A DNA stretch of 64,000 nt from Cordilura impudica (GCA_963682025.1 OY821519.1:8214668-8278667), one strand, 5' to 3'; positions 51,898 through 63,966 are shown, counted from the stretch's first letter. Numbers and translations are program-made. The notes: generated by a model from the sequence alone, not told the origin.

Positions 51898-52378
51898 AAA
51901 CTTTTGTATTCACAATTTTGCACAAAATATCTGACCTTGGGTCAGAAAAACTGTTCTGGTGCACACGGGCGGAAACTGGCGGTAATGCAATGGGGCATAA
52001 GAGCAGAGGAGAGGGGAGGGAGATTTTTGGGAAATTTTAACCTTTTTAAATATTTTTTTTTTTAATTTCTAAACGACTCAGTGGCTTTATATTTCTAATA
52101 TTCATAGCTTAGAAGTTACAAAATTATACAAAATTTATTTTACTTTAAAATCTGTTAAAACAAACAGTCATTTAAAAATTAAAATTTACAAAGAAATTTT
52201 TAATTTTAGCAAAATACTGAGAAAGTCCATTTTTAAAGACCCTGTTCGCTGTGATACAATAGTCGAAATTGATTTGCAATTTTTTGGCTCCCGAGGTTCA
52301 CTGGTATTTATTTTCAAATGAATAACATAACTTTAGTCGGTTATTTTTGGCCGCCTTCTCAAAATATGGTCCACAGTC

Positions 52379-53412
52379 CGATGCTAAATAAAGCTTAAAT
52401 CACGCAAATTGTATAGTATTTGTAATGATTTATATTAAAAAAAATTTGCCCACTTTAAATAAAAAACAAATTCAGCCTATTCAACAATCTGGAGAGTGAT
52501 ACAAAATTTGTACTAAACGTATATCTATCGATGAAAGAAATCACGGAAGTGGTGGTAACTCTGGTCAAATATATGCATTAGAACAAAAAATAAGCGTAAT
52601 GGACTCAATATCTACTAAGCTAAAAGGAATTTGTTAGCAAAAGCTCGTCTATGCGATAATCCTGTTAGAAAAATTTACTGTGTATTGTGGCCTGCCAAAC
52701 TCAAAAATCGCAATAAAGTCAAATCGCAAACAAGTAGGGTTCTCTAAATCGACTTTCAACTAATCGCCTAATCGAAATTTTCGATTTTTTTAGAGTCTGA
52801 TGAAAAAGTCGACTTTTGTTTTCGACTTTACGACTTTTTCAATTAAAAGTAGTTTTTCTTTTAAACTGTGACAACTGCAAACTTGATAGCACTAGGCTAT
52901 TGGTACACACAATAGATAAAAATAAAGCCAGTGTTACCAATTGTATTGTCCAAAATATCAAAATATGTCATTAAAGTTAGAGACAAAGCGCAAATTGTAA
53001 AACATTAAAAAAACATATGCCAAATGATGAAACATTGTATTGTCTTTCTTAACATGTATTAGTTGGTAATTTGTAAGTTGGTAATTTGTATGTTGGTAAT
53101 TTGACTTCATAAGACGTCGTTACCAGGGATATGAATTACATAAATAATTGTGTTACATATTATCTATTGCGTATATAGTAAAATACAACCTTTAGGGGTA
53201 TAAAGGTTGAATCCATTTTTAATACCGCTAGGCTGCTTTATATTACTATTACTAAATTAAGTCCTAAGCTCTTAATTTTGGAGTAGTGTTACGTACAAAC
53301 CAAATACTATCGCTATATATATATACTAGCTGTAACACGATGAGCTACGCTACACCCATTGTAACGAAATAGAAAACGGAATATATTTTGTAGAAAACCA
53401 TTTTATTTATAT
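52379..53412. other. Sequence with no recognised gene
   Basis: A block at 52740-52860 is rich in TCGACTTT / AATCGAAATTTTCGATTTTT. A triple GTTGGTAATTTGTA repeat lies near 53060-53100. No coding family recognised; 52480-52700 has lysine-rich frames without similarity. Confidence 0.5.
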
Positions 53413-54030
53413 TTGGCGCTTTTTGATTTTGCCAATTTCTGTTTTTGCGATTTTAGATTTTGGGTATTATTGATTTTTACGATTTTTGATTTAAGTGATT
53501 TTCGGTTTATACGATTTTTGATTTTGGCGTTTTTTGATTTCGGAGATTTTCGTTTTTCACGATTTTCGATTTTGCTTTTTTTGTTTTTTTATTTTTGTTA
53601 TTCGCGAAATTCGGTTTTGGCAATTTTTTATTTAGGTGTTTTTTTATCTTTGCGATTTTTGTAATTCGGTTTTGACTATTTTTTTTTTGCTATTTTTGAT
53701 TTTGGCGATTCTTGTTTTATGCAATTTTTGATTTTGGCGTTTTTTTAATTAGTGATTTTTTTTTTTTTTTTTGATTTTGGTAATTTTTGTTATTCTCGAT
53801 TTCCGGTTTTGGCGATTTTTGATATTGACGATTTTTGTTTTTTGGGAGGTTTGTTATTCGCTATTTTCGATGTTGCCGATTTTTCACTTTAACGATTTTT
53901 AATTTTTTGTGATTTTTGATTTTTGGAGATTTTTACTTTTGGCGATTTTCGGTATTGGCGATTTTTGTTATTTGCGATTTTCGATTTTGGCGATATATGA
54001 TTTTGGACATTTTTAATTTTGGCGATTCCG
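53413..54030. repeat. Degenerate short tandem repeat (GATTTTTGATTTTGGC)n
   Basis: About 40 imperfect copies of a 14-18-bp word ending GGCGATTTTTG or TTCGATTTTG. Phenylalanine-rich open frames across it are a composition effect. Confidence 0.85.
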
Positions 54031-54109
54031 GCCATATTTTCCACTACAACTCACATTAATGTACTTATCAAAAGTTTCAAGATTATCATTTTCATAGTAC
54101 TTCATATTT

Positions 54110-54660
54110 TTTTGTATAGGAGGTGCGGCGCCCATTGGTCCGATCCCGCCCATGAACTCAGACAAAGTCCCAAGGTTTTTATATAATAGAACTCCAGTTA
54201 TATGATATTAAATATTTACTTGGTATGAGGTGATACGTCCATTGGTCCGATCTCACCCATTCTTTTGTCCGACTATTCACATTAATAACTTAGGAACTCA
54301 CACAAAGACCCAAAGCCTTTGAAACTACAGTGCTCCAGATATATGACATTAAATATTTAGTTTATCGCTTATTAGTTCGATCCCGCCCTTTTTCCGCGAC
54401 TCTTGAAATTAGTTTATTATATACATAGTTTCAGAACACTTGCCGTCGTAGTACTCCAGATATTATATGTTAAAATTAGATGTTAAAAATTTCCTTTATA
54501 TGGAAGGGGCCATGCCCACTCAAAAAATAAAAAATAGTCTATTTTTACTTCTGGATAGGCAGTTACCTACTGTAAAAATTTCAAGACGATCGGTCCAGTG
54601 GGTTAGTCTCCTATAAACCGCAAACAAATGTAAAAAACTCCATTTTTATAAATAAGATAT
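54110..54660 (-). repeat. Family D repeat, reverse copy
   Basis: GGTGCGGCGCCCATTGGTCC and GATCCCGCCC, repeated with TACTCCAGATATATGACAT blocks, and ACGATCGGTCCAGTGGGTTA at the far end. The reverse complement matches the GGGCGGGAT...GTGGGCGTGGC units at 37600-38050. Confidence 0.6.
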
Positions 54661-55079
54661 ATAATATGTATAATATAAATCTAAGGACAACATTGGGCGA
54701 TACAATAAGGGATTCTGGTATGCACCAATTTCAGTAGGGACCTTCTTATGGCTAATAAAAGTTTATACCTCTACTTTTGGAAAATTATACATATATTTCA
54801 CTTTAACAAAGAAAAATTAAAAAAAAATCGAATGTTGGTATTTTTACATAATTGGCTTCGGTATGTATACACAAACTTTTTTCTTTGTTAGTAGAGGATT
54901 AGACTGGCTATAGGTGAAAGATTAAAAAATACTTTGTTTTCATCGATTTCGATTTTTTAAGAGTTTTTTCACATAAAAAACAATTAGTTTTGATCGAAAA
55001 AAGCAAAACTTTTCATATTTCCGCTCATTGTACTTAAGTTGATTTGAAAACAAAGTTCACATTATTTGTTTTATTAATA
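54661..55079. other. Sequence with no recognised gene
   Basis: AT-rich spacer between family D and a Helitron. Nothing recognised. Confidence 0.5.
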
Positions 55080-55456
55080 CTAGGAGATTCCAGCCCTCGA
55101 AATTCGCGTGCAAATTCTAGGAAATTTAATTTTTTCATTAAATAATGACCCTAAAGATATGCTAATCAATTTTAGCCAATTCACAAATCAGCACAAAAAA
55201 CAAACTCATTTTTATTACAAACACATTAACAAATTTAATAATCACACACATAGCATTGTATAATTTTATGTATCTGTTAGTAGCAACTTTAAATGGAATT
55301 TACTCAAAGTAGAGGACAAAATTAAAAAATCAGTAAATCTGCAAATCGGCTAAAAAGAAATACCTTTCAAATAATATACGTTTGGTCAAAGTCGGGATAA
55401 AACGGTAGAACAAAACATTGGTCACAAGAAATCGCCTAGCCTATTAATATTATAGA
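55080..55456 (-). mobile_element. Helitron family Hel-1, complete copy
   Basis: 377 bp. On the minus strand it runs from A|TCTATAATATTAATAGGC (ends at 55456) to a hairpin with one arm changed (CGAATTTCG core) and CTAG|T at 55080. It abuts a (TA)n tract at 55459-55492. Confidence 0.88.
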
Positions 55457-55459
55457 TAT

Positions 55460-55495
<36 letters not shown>

Positions 55496-56146
55496 AATCA
55501 GTAATCAGATATCAGTTCCTAATTCGATATAGTCAATTGTAAAAAAAAAATCATTAAAAAACTCTTCCATAAAACCTGTTTTTATTTAGATTTTCAGTTT
55601 AGCATTTTACAATACATAAAAAATTGTCACAATTAATTTATTTATAGTTTTTTTATATCTTGTTGCCTAGTGTATTGTTCGTCATTCATTACTGCTACAA
55701 AGTAGGGAAATACTCCGGAGTACTGTTCTTGTGGGAGGACGCTAAAATCTTCTTTCTGTCGCTTATACTATAAATATTGAAAATAACCAAGAGGAATTTT
55801 TTGGGAAAAAATTACCACTTTTTAATCCCATACCACCTAGTCATTATTTTAATATTACTTAACCAGTTGTCACTAACCGAGCTCTACGGTAGAATATGAC
55901 CACCTCAGTTGATTTCATTCAAAAAAAAAAAGAAACGTAACCATTGGAGAGCATTGGTAAAATGATGGCACTTTGTAAGAGACATCTGAAGAAGTATAGA
56001 TTATCGAACAATTTATTTCTTAGTGGAATTAAATGTCCAACAAATCATTTCATCAAGAGATGTATATGTATGAGTGATACTTTTAATATTAAATCAAATA
56101 TACATCAGAATTTTTAGTCTATTTTTTCATGGCTATATTAATTAAA
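55457..56146. other. (TA)n microsatellite and spacer
   Basis: A (TA) run of about 16 units at 55461-55492, then AT-rich sequence without recognised genes. Confidence 0.7.
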
Positions 56147-56513
56147 CTAGCAGATTCCAGCGCTCGAAATTCGACTGCAATTTCTAGGCAGTTTTATTGT
56201 TCAACTTAGCCAATTCACAAACCAACACTTTTATGGTTTATTATTATTGTGAATGAAGATAACAAACTCATTAACAAACACATTAACAAATTTAATAAAA
56301 CACACATAGCAAATGTATAATTTTATGTATGTGTTAATAGCAACTCTAAATGCAATTTACTCAAAACAAAGGAAAAAATTTAAAAATTTGTAAATCTGCA
56401 AAACGGCTAAAAAGAAATACCTTTCAAATAATATACGTTTGGTCCAAATCAGGATAAAACGGTAGAACAAAACATCGGTCACAGGAAATCGCCTAGCCTA
56501 TTAATATTATAGA
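56147..56513 (-). mobile_element. Helitron family Hel-1, complete copy
   Basis: 367 bp between A|TCTATAATATTAATAGGC (minus strand, 56513) and the hairpin GCAGTCGAATTTCGAGCGC plus TGGAATCTG and CTAG|T (56147). The hairpin has one mismatched pair. Confidence 0.88.
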
Positions 56514-56816
56514 TTTATTTAAGCTTTAGTTACAATTTTGCTGAAGAATGAAATGAATGCTGAGAACTCCAAACCCTTTGGAGGTTTTACTGAGCTGGCC
56601 TATTATTTTTAACTTGACTTGGAATTTCTCACCCCACAGACAATGACCCCTAAAATGTTCCATAGTATAATATGCATACAAATCAACAACTTATTAAAAT
56701 TGTTCTCTGGAGAGCAGCTTATAAGAAACTAAAATATTTTATAGTACAATGGTTTGGTTTTCATTCATTGAATACGATATTCTGATTCGAAACAATTTTT
56801 TACATAATTAGAGCAA

Positions 56817-57202
56817 CTAGTATAGCCCAGCACTCGAAATTTGAGTGCAAATTCTAGGAAATATTATTTTTCATTAAATTTTTATCTTCCAATGTTTTCT
56901 TAATCTATATATATATAATCTATATATATACGGTATGTTAATCAATTTTTGCAATTCACAATTCAACACTGAGCGTCTGATATATAATTTAAATCATTCG
57001 CATGAACAGGGTGTAACAAATTATTATAAATATTTTATTTTATTTTATTTAATATATTTCTAAGACAGATTACACATAAATTTTATCACTCTCAGCTTCT
57101 CCTCCATATGAACTATAATTATATCAATTTTCACACTCCCCCGTGCCCGCATATTGCTTAAAAAGGGAACTAAAAATTTACCTTCACGTATTAATATATA
57201 GA
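56817..57202 (-). mobile_element. Helitron family Hel-2, complete copy
   Basis: 386 bp on the minus strand: A|TCTATATATTAATACGTG at 57202, body with TTAGTTCCCTTTTTAAGC, and at the 3' end GCACTCAAATTTCGAGTGC, TGGGCTATA and CTAG|T at 56817. It has the same end logic as Hel-1 but a different body. Confidence 0.88.
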
Positions 57203-58928
57203 TATGCTCTAAATATTTAAAATATATTCTCAAATCCCTCTATATTTAGTAAAATACATTAAAATTTTCCAGTTTTGATATATAACGAAATCCATGAAAG
57301 ATTGGTGTTTATTATATTTCGGACTTATTTTTTATTTGGTTATAAAATTATTCTGGAATACAATAGCTTCAGGTTTAATTAAAAGCATTAATTCAAAATA
57401 CATCACAGATTCCTTAAAATAACTTAACCTTATATAATTCGTAACAAATTGTTGTCTAATAGAAAAATTCCTAGAATTTCATAAAAATGAAATTATCTGC
57501 ATTACACGTATAATGATGATGTTTGCATTTCTCTAGTACAAAATAGTAAAACGCAAGAAAGCACCCCCTTTTGGTCCAAGGGCAAAGAATGATATTGAAC
57601 CAAAAAATAACACAAGCACACACATTTAAGCATACACAGTCCGTGTAAGCAAGTGTAGGTAATATCCTGTGACTAAACGGTTTATACTTGTTTTATTTCA
57701 ATTTTAGACACATATTTGGTTGGTGTATGGAACAAATACAAATACAAATACATACAAACAAACGTACAATATAATGCGAGAAGAAGTAAAAAACACATAT
57801 TGGAATAACGTTGTAGTAAAGGAGGTGGTGGTGGTGGGTTTGTTTCCTGTCGTTTGACTTTTTAGTTTAAGTGTTATGCTATTAACATGTGTAGAAGACT
57901 GGAAAAATGAAATCTGTTGTATGTATTTATATATACATGAGCGGGTGTGTGTATGTGTGTGTGTTTGTGTGTTTTTGATATGTAGAGTAATTTATCACAA
58001 AGTGAACGAGTGTGTTGGACATAAAGCTACTTGAATTATGAGCAAATGTAACAATTTTTTTTTTGCAAAAGTTCTAATATTACTTAAGTTTTTTTTTTTT
58101 GTTAAGTTTATTGTGTTTTTACTTTTGTACAATTTACTTATATTTGAAGGACATTTAGGATTTGTGTTTGTGACATTAAGAAGGTACACATAAAAATGTA
58201 TGTCTTTATATTTGCTCACTTACATATGTAACGCGTTAAATTGTTTCTACAAACAGATCTTTTGTCAAAAGATTACATTTCCTTTACACAGAACGTTTTT
58301 GGAACTAGTATCATAATAGTAAAAACTTGTATTTAATGGAAATTATTTAACTGAAAAATATTTTCTAATAACTTCTTTATATTTCAACAACATCTTTGAC
58401 AAAGTTTCTTGAAATCCAACTTTAAAATGGATTTTTTTTTTTTTTTTTGATTACAGAAATTATTTTCACGAATTTTTATATAAACTTGTTTTAGACTCAT
58501 TTCTAGCACGAAATTTATGCTCCATTTGTCGGATCTAATTTGATATGATATTTTTTAACTCATAAAGTTTTATAATATCATTATGATTTTTTTATTTAGT
58601 TCGAATATATTCTTATTTAAATATCAGGCTTGTAATCTTTATTTATGTTTTTTTATTATAACTTGTTGTTGCTTTATATTAAAAACTATTACGAAAAATT
58701 TAACCAAGACACACTTTGAGGCTTTTTAATCTATTCGATCAACTTCAAAACTTATGCACTTCATACGAAAAGGGATTAAATTGAAATAAATTCTGATTCA
58801 TAATTAGTTAGCTGAAATGATAAGCAGTTCAAAAAGTGCTATGCATCGTATATTGCCCGAAAATTTAGTGATGAGAAAGCTGTTCGCAAGATGGGTACCG
58901 CGTTTAATCAAAATATAACCAAAAGAGC
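57203..58928. other. Sequence with no recognised gene
   Basis: Contains a (GT)n-rich stretch at 57943-57975, poly-T runs near 58050, 58090 and 58435, and a 74-codon minus frame at 57995-58219 without similarity. It could include Gad1 5' regulatory or noncoding exon sequence, but nothing identifies it. Confidence 0.5.
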
Positions 58929-59016
58929 GACGCACAGTGGCGCCATTTGAGTTTTTTCGTTGCAAAAATCATAACTTTTGAACCGATTGAGATAATCAAA
59001 TAAGTTAAAAGGCATT

Positions 59017-59248
59017 TCTATAATATTAATAGACTAGGCAATTTCTTGTGACCGATGTTTTGTTCTACCGATTTATCCCGATTTTGACCAAACGTATATC
59101 ATTTGAAAGGTATTTCTTTTTAGCCGTTTTGCAGATTCACAGATTTTGAATTTTTTTCCTTTATTTTGAGTAAATTGCGTTTAAAGTTGCTACTAATACA
59201 TACATAAAATTGTACATATGCTATGTGTGTGTTTATTAAATCTGTGAA
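59017..59248 (+). mobile_element. Helitron family Hel-1, 3'-truncated copy
   Basis: Starts TCTATAATATTAATAGACTA and matches the family to CTATGTGTGTGTTTATTAAA, then stops. The 3' hairpin end is absent. It starts about 90 bp inside a terminus related to the 2-kb element. Confidence 0.82.
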
Positions 59249-59416
59249 ATGGGTTTAAAATCTCGTGATTTTATTCAAAACGTTTTTTAAACTCTAGTAC
59301 CGGTTACATGTGTTTATTATTCCATTTATTAAAAATAATATTAAATGCAGCGATAACTGTTTAATATATATGGCATAAATTGTAATGTTATGAATAATTT
59401 AAAATGATTGAGAAAA

Positions 59417-59792
59417 TCTATAATATTAATAGGCTAGGTGATTTTTTGTTACCGATGTTTTGTTCTACCGTTTTATCCCGACTTTGACCAAACGTATATT
59501 ATTTGAAAGGTATTTCTTTTCAGCCATTTTGCAGATTTACAGATTTTTAAATTTTTTTCTTTATTTTGAGTAAATTACATTTAAAGTTGCTACTAACACA
59601 TACATAAAATTCTAAAATGCTATGTGTGTGTTTATTAAATTTGTTAATGTGTATGTAATAAAAATGAGTTAGTTTTTTGTGTTGATTTGTGAATTGGCTA
59701 TAATTGATTAGCATACTTTTAGGGTCTTTATTTAAAGAAAAAAAAAATTTCCTAGAATTTGCACTCGAATTTCAAGGGCTGGAATCTGCTAG
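59417..59792 (+). mobile_element. Helitron family Hel-1, complete copy
   Basis: 376 bp, A|TCTATAATATTAATAGGC to GCACTCGAATTTCAAGGGC, TGGAATCTG and CTAG|T. The second hairpin arm carries two mismatches. Third copy of the family within 4.4 kb. Confidence 0.88.
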
Positions 59793-60469
59793 TGATAGAT
59801 AATTATCCAAGCTATAAAATAACTGTTTGAACAAAGTGCTACACCTCCTAGATGCTAACTTATGGCTTATCAAAGTTGAAATTTGTTAACAGCATGAAAC
59901 AAATCATGTTTATGTTAACTAAAAACATGATTTTTAACAATTTTATATTTTTAACGTTTCTTTTTCAAGTTTTTTTATATCACCCATGAATAAAAATAAA
60001 ATTTTTTTCATTTTTCATCACAGTTGAAAAATAGCGAAAAAAATAGACGGTTGGTAAATGTCGATTTACCTGGAGAAACAAAAAGCGAACAGTAAAATTT
60101 CTTTTCTATAATATACTAAATAACTACACAAATCAATGGAAATAAAAAATATTACGACTAGTTATCCAGTTTTTTTTATTCCACCTGAAACTGAACCAAG
60201 TTGCCTAAAAATTGTGTGTTTTTTTGGAAACTACAAATCGATCAACTTTGGAGGGTTATATCTTCTAAACAAAAAATCTGATTTTATTGAAGGTAGCAAA
60301 TTTTTAATATTTGAACAATTTCCTATAAGATGGGTTTATTCAAAATAGACGATGAAATTTTTGATTTTTGCAACCTCATTTGTTCTCTGAGACATGAAGT
60401 TGTTTTAATAGAGAGTTTGGCTATATTCCACCGCAATATTTCACTGCAATAAAACCAAGTTGTTGATTC
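59793..60469. other. Sequence with no recognised gene
   Basis: AT-rich. The right end may contain the decayed middle of the mariner relic that follows, but no catalytic motif is readable. Confidence 0.5.
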
Positions 60470-60680
60470 GAATCGCAGATTCAGCTCCATTGGCTTATTT
60501 TCAATATCCAAACTTGAAAAAATGGCTCGATGGTAAAAGATTTGCCAACAATGAAGAGGTGAGACTGCGTTTGGTGACTATTTTAGGGAGCTAGACAGTT
60601 CTTACTATAAACGGAGTATAGACACTATTGAATATCCCTGGATAAAGTGTATCTAGCTAATAGCTAGAGAAATATAAAAA
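60470..60680 (+). pseudogene. Mariner transposase, C-terminal fragment
   Basis: DSAPLAYFQYPNLKKWLDGK with RFANNEEV. After a shift it reads FGDYFRELDSSYYKRSIDTI and EYPWIKCI. This is the LFPNLKKWLxGKRF...YFxxLDKSYYxxGIxxLExRWxKCI end of irritans-type mariners. Start and catalytic parts are lost. Confidence 0.65.
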
Positions 60681-61127
60681 TTTTTCCAAAATTTTTTGTT
60701 GTGCTTAGCAAAACAATAGTTAAATAATTCTTGCATAATGTCTTACACATTTGTTTTAAAGGAAAAACTTTTTTAAATGTGGTTTGAAACGACTTCAAAA
60801 TATTATGAAAAAACTACACAGTAACAAATTTCAAAAAATCCAAATTATTTTTGGACATTTAAAATTGTTGTTGAGAAAATATAAAAACGGAAAATAATTA
60901 AAAAAAAAAAAATTATATAGAGAATTAAAAAATTATATCGGGAAATGGATAATTGCCAATAAAATGGGAAGAACTGATATTGAGAAAATAAAAGTTTATA
61001 TTGGGAAAGGAAAATTATATATTGACAATGAAAAGGTAAAATTTATATAATTACCATTAAGTTCTTATAAAAATGTTTCTAAATAGAACCCATTCAGGAT
61101 ATATAATAGACAACTTTCATGCTATAT
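60681..61127. other. AT-rich spacer
   Basis: Nothing recognised except a short poly-A run and repeated ATATTG(G/A)GAAA words near 60930-61040. Confidence 0.5.
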
Positions 61128-61860
61128 CAAGTAAGAAAATTATAGTCGATCTAGACTGACTATACGATACCCTATACCATGCATTTAGAGACCCTATCTC
61201 TTAGGTCTAACTAATTATATATAGAAAATAAGCATAAACCAAATTTGTTTGAGTGGCATTTTTATTTATTTTTTTGCCTTCGGATATGAAAAAGTTCATA
61301 TCGGATGCTATATTTATATGAGGACTAGGTCGAAAAATAGACCGATCCTAACCATATTTGGTAAGGTCACTTATTTTTGGCAAAAATATAGAAATACCAA
61401 ATTTTACAAAAATCTGTGCAATATTTTTGTTGTTTGATAGATTTAAGTGAAGATCGGGCAGCAGCTTTATATGGGGGCTATGACTAAGAATTGTCCTGTA
61501 GGGTTTATTTTTGGACTACTAATTAATGGAAGTAATAAACATACACAAACCCAATTTGAACGAGATCTATAAGATAATTTTGATTTTATGACAATTTAAG
61601 TCGATTTCACAAGGGTCATTTGTATGGGGACTAGGTCTGAACATGCACCGATTTTCGCCAATTTCAATAGCGTTCATGCCATGGCTGACAGAAGCTTATA
61701 TACCAAATTTCAAAATATATTTATATTTGCGATCTGTAGTTCGAATACAAGATATTCATGAACAAACAGACGGACGGACGGACGGACGGACGGACGGACA
61801 GTAGTACCAAACATCAGCACAAAGTCTTAACACCCTGACCACATAATGGTATAGGGTACA
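61128..61860 (-). mobile_element. Family A element, near-complete reverse copy
   Basis: CAAGTAAGAAAATTATAGTC and a slightly mismatched palindrome, body, (GGAC)n at 61770-61798, then CACATAATGGTATAGGGTA. Part of the 5' region between core and GTACCAAACATCAGC is deleted. Confidence 0.85.
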
Positions 61861-62153
61861 AAAAGCCCATAAATAGTCATTGTTGAAGATCCAAATTTTC
61901 ACTACATTCCAGATCCCAAGAAAAGAAATTATTTCACATTTTTTGATGCTCTCTTTATACCTTCACTTATACCCTTCACTTATACATGAAGCACATAGAC
62001 GACTACGGCTACACGAACACACGACACACGTCAGCTACTTAATTTTTTTAAAAACGACAGCAATATATAACATCAATCTAAACAGCTGTTTTTATACAAA
62101 TGCATTTTTATTTCAGTAGTGCCACTATTATTTTTTTACTTTATTAAAATAGA
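61861..62153. other. Spacer between two family A copies
   Basis: Less AT-rich at 61980-62035 but no recognisable gene. Confidence 0.5.
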
Positions 62154-62832
62154 ACAAGTAAGAAAATAATAGTCGGTCTAGACCGACTATACGATACCCT
62201 ATACCATGCGTTTAGAGACCCTATCTCTCAGGCCCAACTAACTGGATATAGAAAATAAGCATAAACCAAATTTGAGTGGGATTTTTATTAATTTTTTCGG
62301 TTGCAGATATGAAAAAGTTCATATCGGATGCTATATCTATATGGGGACTAGGCCCAAAAATGGGCCGATCCCGACCGTGTTTGGTAAAGTCTCTTGTATT
62401 TTGCAAAAATATATACAAACAAAATTTCAGAAGAATCAGTGCAATATTTTTGTTTTTTGATAGATTTAAGTGAAAATCGGGAAGCAACTCTATATGGGGC
62501 CTATCACTAAGAGTTGTCCAATAGGGATCATTTTTGGACTACTGATTAATGGATGTAATATATGCATAAAAATCCAATTTGACTAAGATTTGTATGATAA
62601 TTTGGATCTTATGGCAATATATGTTGATTTCATAGGGGTCATTTGTATGGGGGCTAGGTCTGAACATGGACCCATTCTCACCAACTTCAATAGCGTTCAT
62701 CCCATGGCCGGTAAAAGATTAAATACCAAATTTCATCAAAATATATTCATATTTGCGACCTGCAGTTTGATTACACGCTTTACATGGACACACAGACGGA
62801 CGGACGGACGGACATCGTTAAATCGAATCAGA
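62154..62832 (-). mobile_element. Family A element cut at its 5' end by a Tc1-like element
   Basis: CAAGTAAGAAAATAATAGTC, perfect AGTCGGTCTAGACCGACT, full body and GACGGACGGACGGACATCGT, then ATCGAATCAGAA. There the expected TAGTGATTCTGATTCG is replaced by transposase sequence. No terminal repeat is visible at the junction. Confidence 0.85.
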
Positions 62833-63609
62833 ATTATTTTGAACACAGCAAGGAACGGCACCAAAAGCTGTGCCCAACTTGCTGGATGCGTTTCCCACAA
62901 AGTGTGCAAAACTACCAATTCTTAAATCTTCCAAACATATTCGAAGACAAAGAATAAAGAAAATTCCTCGTCATAATAATGCACGTTTGGAGTTTTGCAA
63001 AAATAATATGGGTATAAATTGGTCAAATGTAAGTTTTTAATGTTATGTTAGAAAATAATAAATTAAATTTTCTTTTAAAAGATAATTTTTTTAGATGAAA
63101 AAAAATGTAATTTGGATGGTCCTGATGGGAGTTTTAGTTACAGGCGTGACTTAAGAAAAGAACCCCAATGTTTCACGCGAAGAAACTTCGGTGGCGGTTC
63201 TGTTATGATTTGGGGTGCGTTTACTGAATATTGTTGTCTGGAGTTGCAAATCGAGCCCACCAAAATGAACAGCGAAAAATATTGTGAATTGCTTCAATGC
63301 AGTTTGTTGCCATTTCTACATGCCAATACAGAAAAAACATATATTTTTCAGCAAGACAATGCAGCCTGTCATGCTAGCAAATTCAGAAAAGAATGGTTAA
63401 GCTCGAATAATATCGATCTTTTGGAATGGCCTGCTTGCTCTCCTGATATGAACCCCACAGAAAACATATGGGGAATTCTCATCAGGCGAATTTATGCTGA
63501 CAATCGTCAATACATGAATGTAAATGAACTAAAAATTTCAATTTTCAATGAATGGGAAGCAGTTAATCAAGGTCTCTTGAATAAATTAATAAATTCTATG
63601 AAAAATTGA
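62833..63609 (+). pseudogene. Tc1/Tc3-like transposase with intron; DD34E domain
   Basis: Exon-like part 1: RIILNTARNGTKSCAQLAGC then VSHKVCKTTNS, a stop and frame change near 62920, then HIRRQRIKKIPRHNNARLEF and CKNNMGINWSN. GTAAGT at 63029 to TTTTAAAAG at 63081 is a 53-bp intron. Part 2 resumes in phase 0 with IIFLDEKKCNLDGPDGSFSY (first catalytic Asp), GGGSVMIWGAF, YIFQQDNAACHASKFRKEWL (second Asp) and CSPDMNPTENIWGILIRRIY (Glu), ending SMKN. 34 residues separate Asp and Glu, as in Tc1. Part 2 is uninterrupted; the N-terminal domain is truncated and frameshifted. Confidence 0.88.
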
Positions 63610-63736
63610 ATATTTGATTGCATAAAAGCAAAAGGTGGTGTTATAAATTATTAGGATGATGTTGTTTTTATTATTTTTGTTAAATAAATAAAGGAATTAA
63701 TTAATTATTTTTGTTAAGCAAAGACTTTGTTGCATT

Positions 63737-63966
63737 TGTGCCATAATATTTGAACGCTTTAATATGCTAAGTATTGGGATGTAAGAGATTTTAATAACGG
63801 TATTTCTAATAAATGGGAGTTTTGCGTAATATGCGTTTATTTTTGGAAAGAAAACATATTGATGTAAGTCCAGCAAAGAAATAATAATTATAGCATGCAT
63901 AGCTCAAATTTTATATAACATTGATTCACAGATTATCAAATGTGCTATCATTTATGAACGCACTGT
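63737..63966 (+). mobile_element. 3' terminal repeat of the Tc1-like element, doubled (IR/DR type)
   Basis: TGTGCCATAATATTTGAACGC at 63737-63757 is repeated with four changes as TGTGCTATCATTTATGAACGC less one base at 63941-63961, 204 bp away. The outer copy runs to CACTGTA (63966) before TA, a likely end and TA target. Inner and outer transposase sites spaced about 200 bp are known from Tc3 and Sleeping Beauty-type elements. The left terminal repeat is lost. Confidence 0.65.

Larger units (their letters stand above)
50375..52378 (-). mobile_element. 2-kb inverted-repeat element with the 'LPIGxLSEEAQE' gene
   Basis: Ends: CACAGTGGACCAT...GAGAAGGCGG at 50375-50402 and, in reverse from 52378, GACTGTGGACCAT...GAGAAGGCGG, then AAAAATA on both sides. 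Inside are the gene fragment 51003-51570 and a family A fragment at 51745-51897. A similar terminus (GACGCACAGTGG...CATAACTTTTGA) lies at 58929. The CACAGTG start resembles the CAC(A/T)GTG ends of Transib and Chapaev groups; no target duplication was identified. Confidence 0.68.

Noticed and set aside
53413..53664. Phe-rich 83-codon frame
   Set aside because: Lies in the degenerate GATTTTTGATTTTGGC tandem repeat.
24203..62473. Recurring small frame [11 protein letters not shown]...IYMGTR (near 24203, 35535, 45717, 61249, 62272)
   Set aside because: It recurs because family A copies recur. Different copies carry different stops and shifts, and it has no known domain. I do not treat it as a conserved gene.
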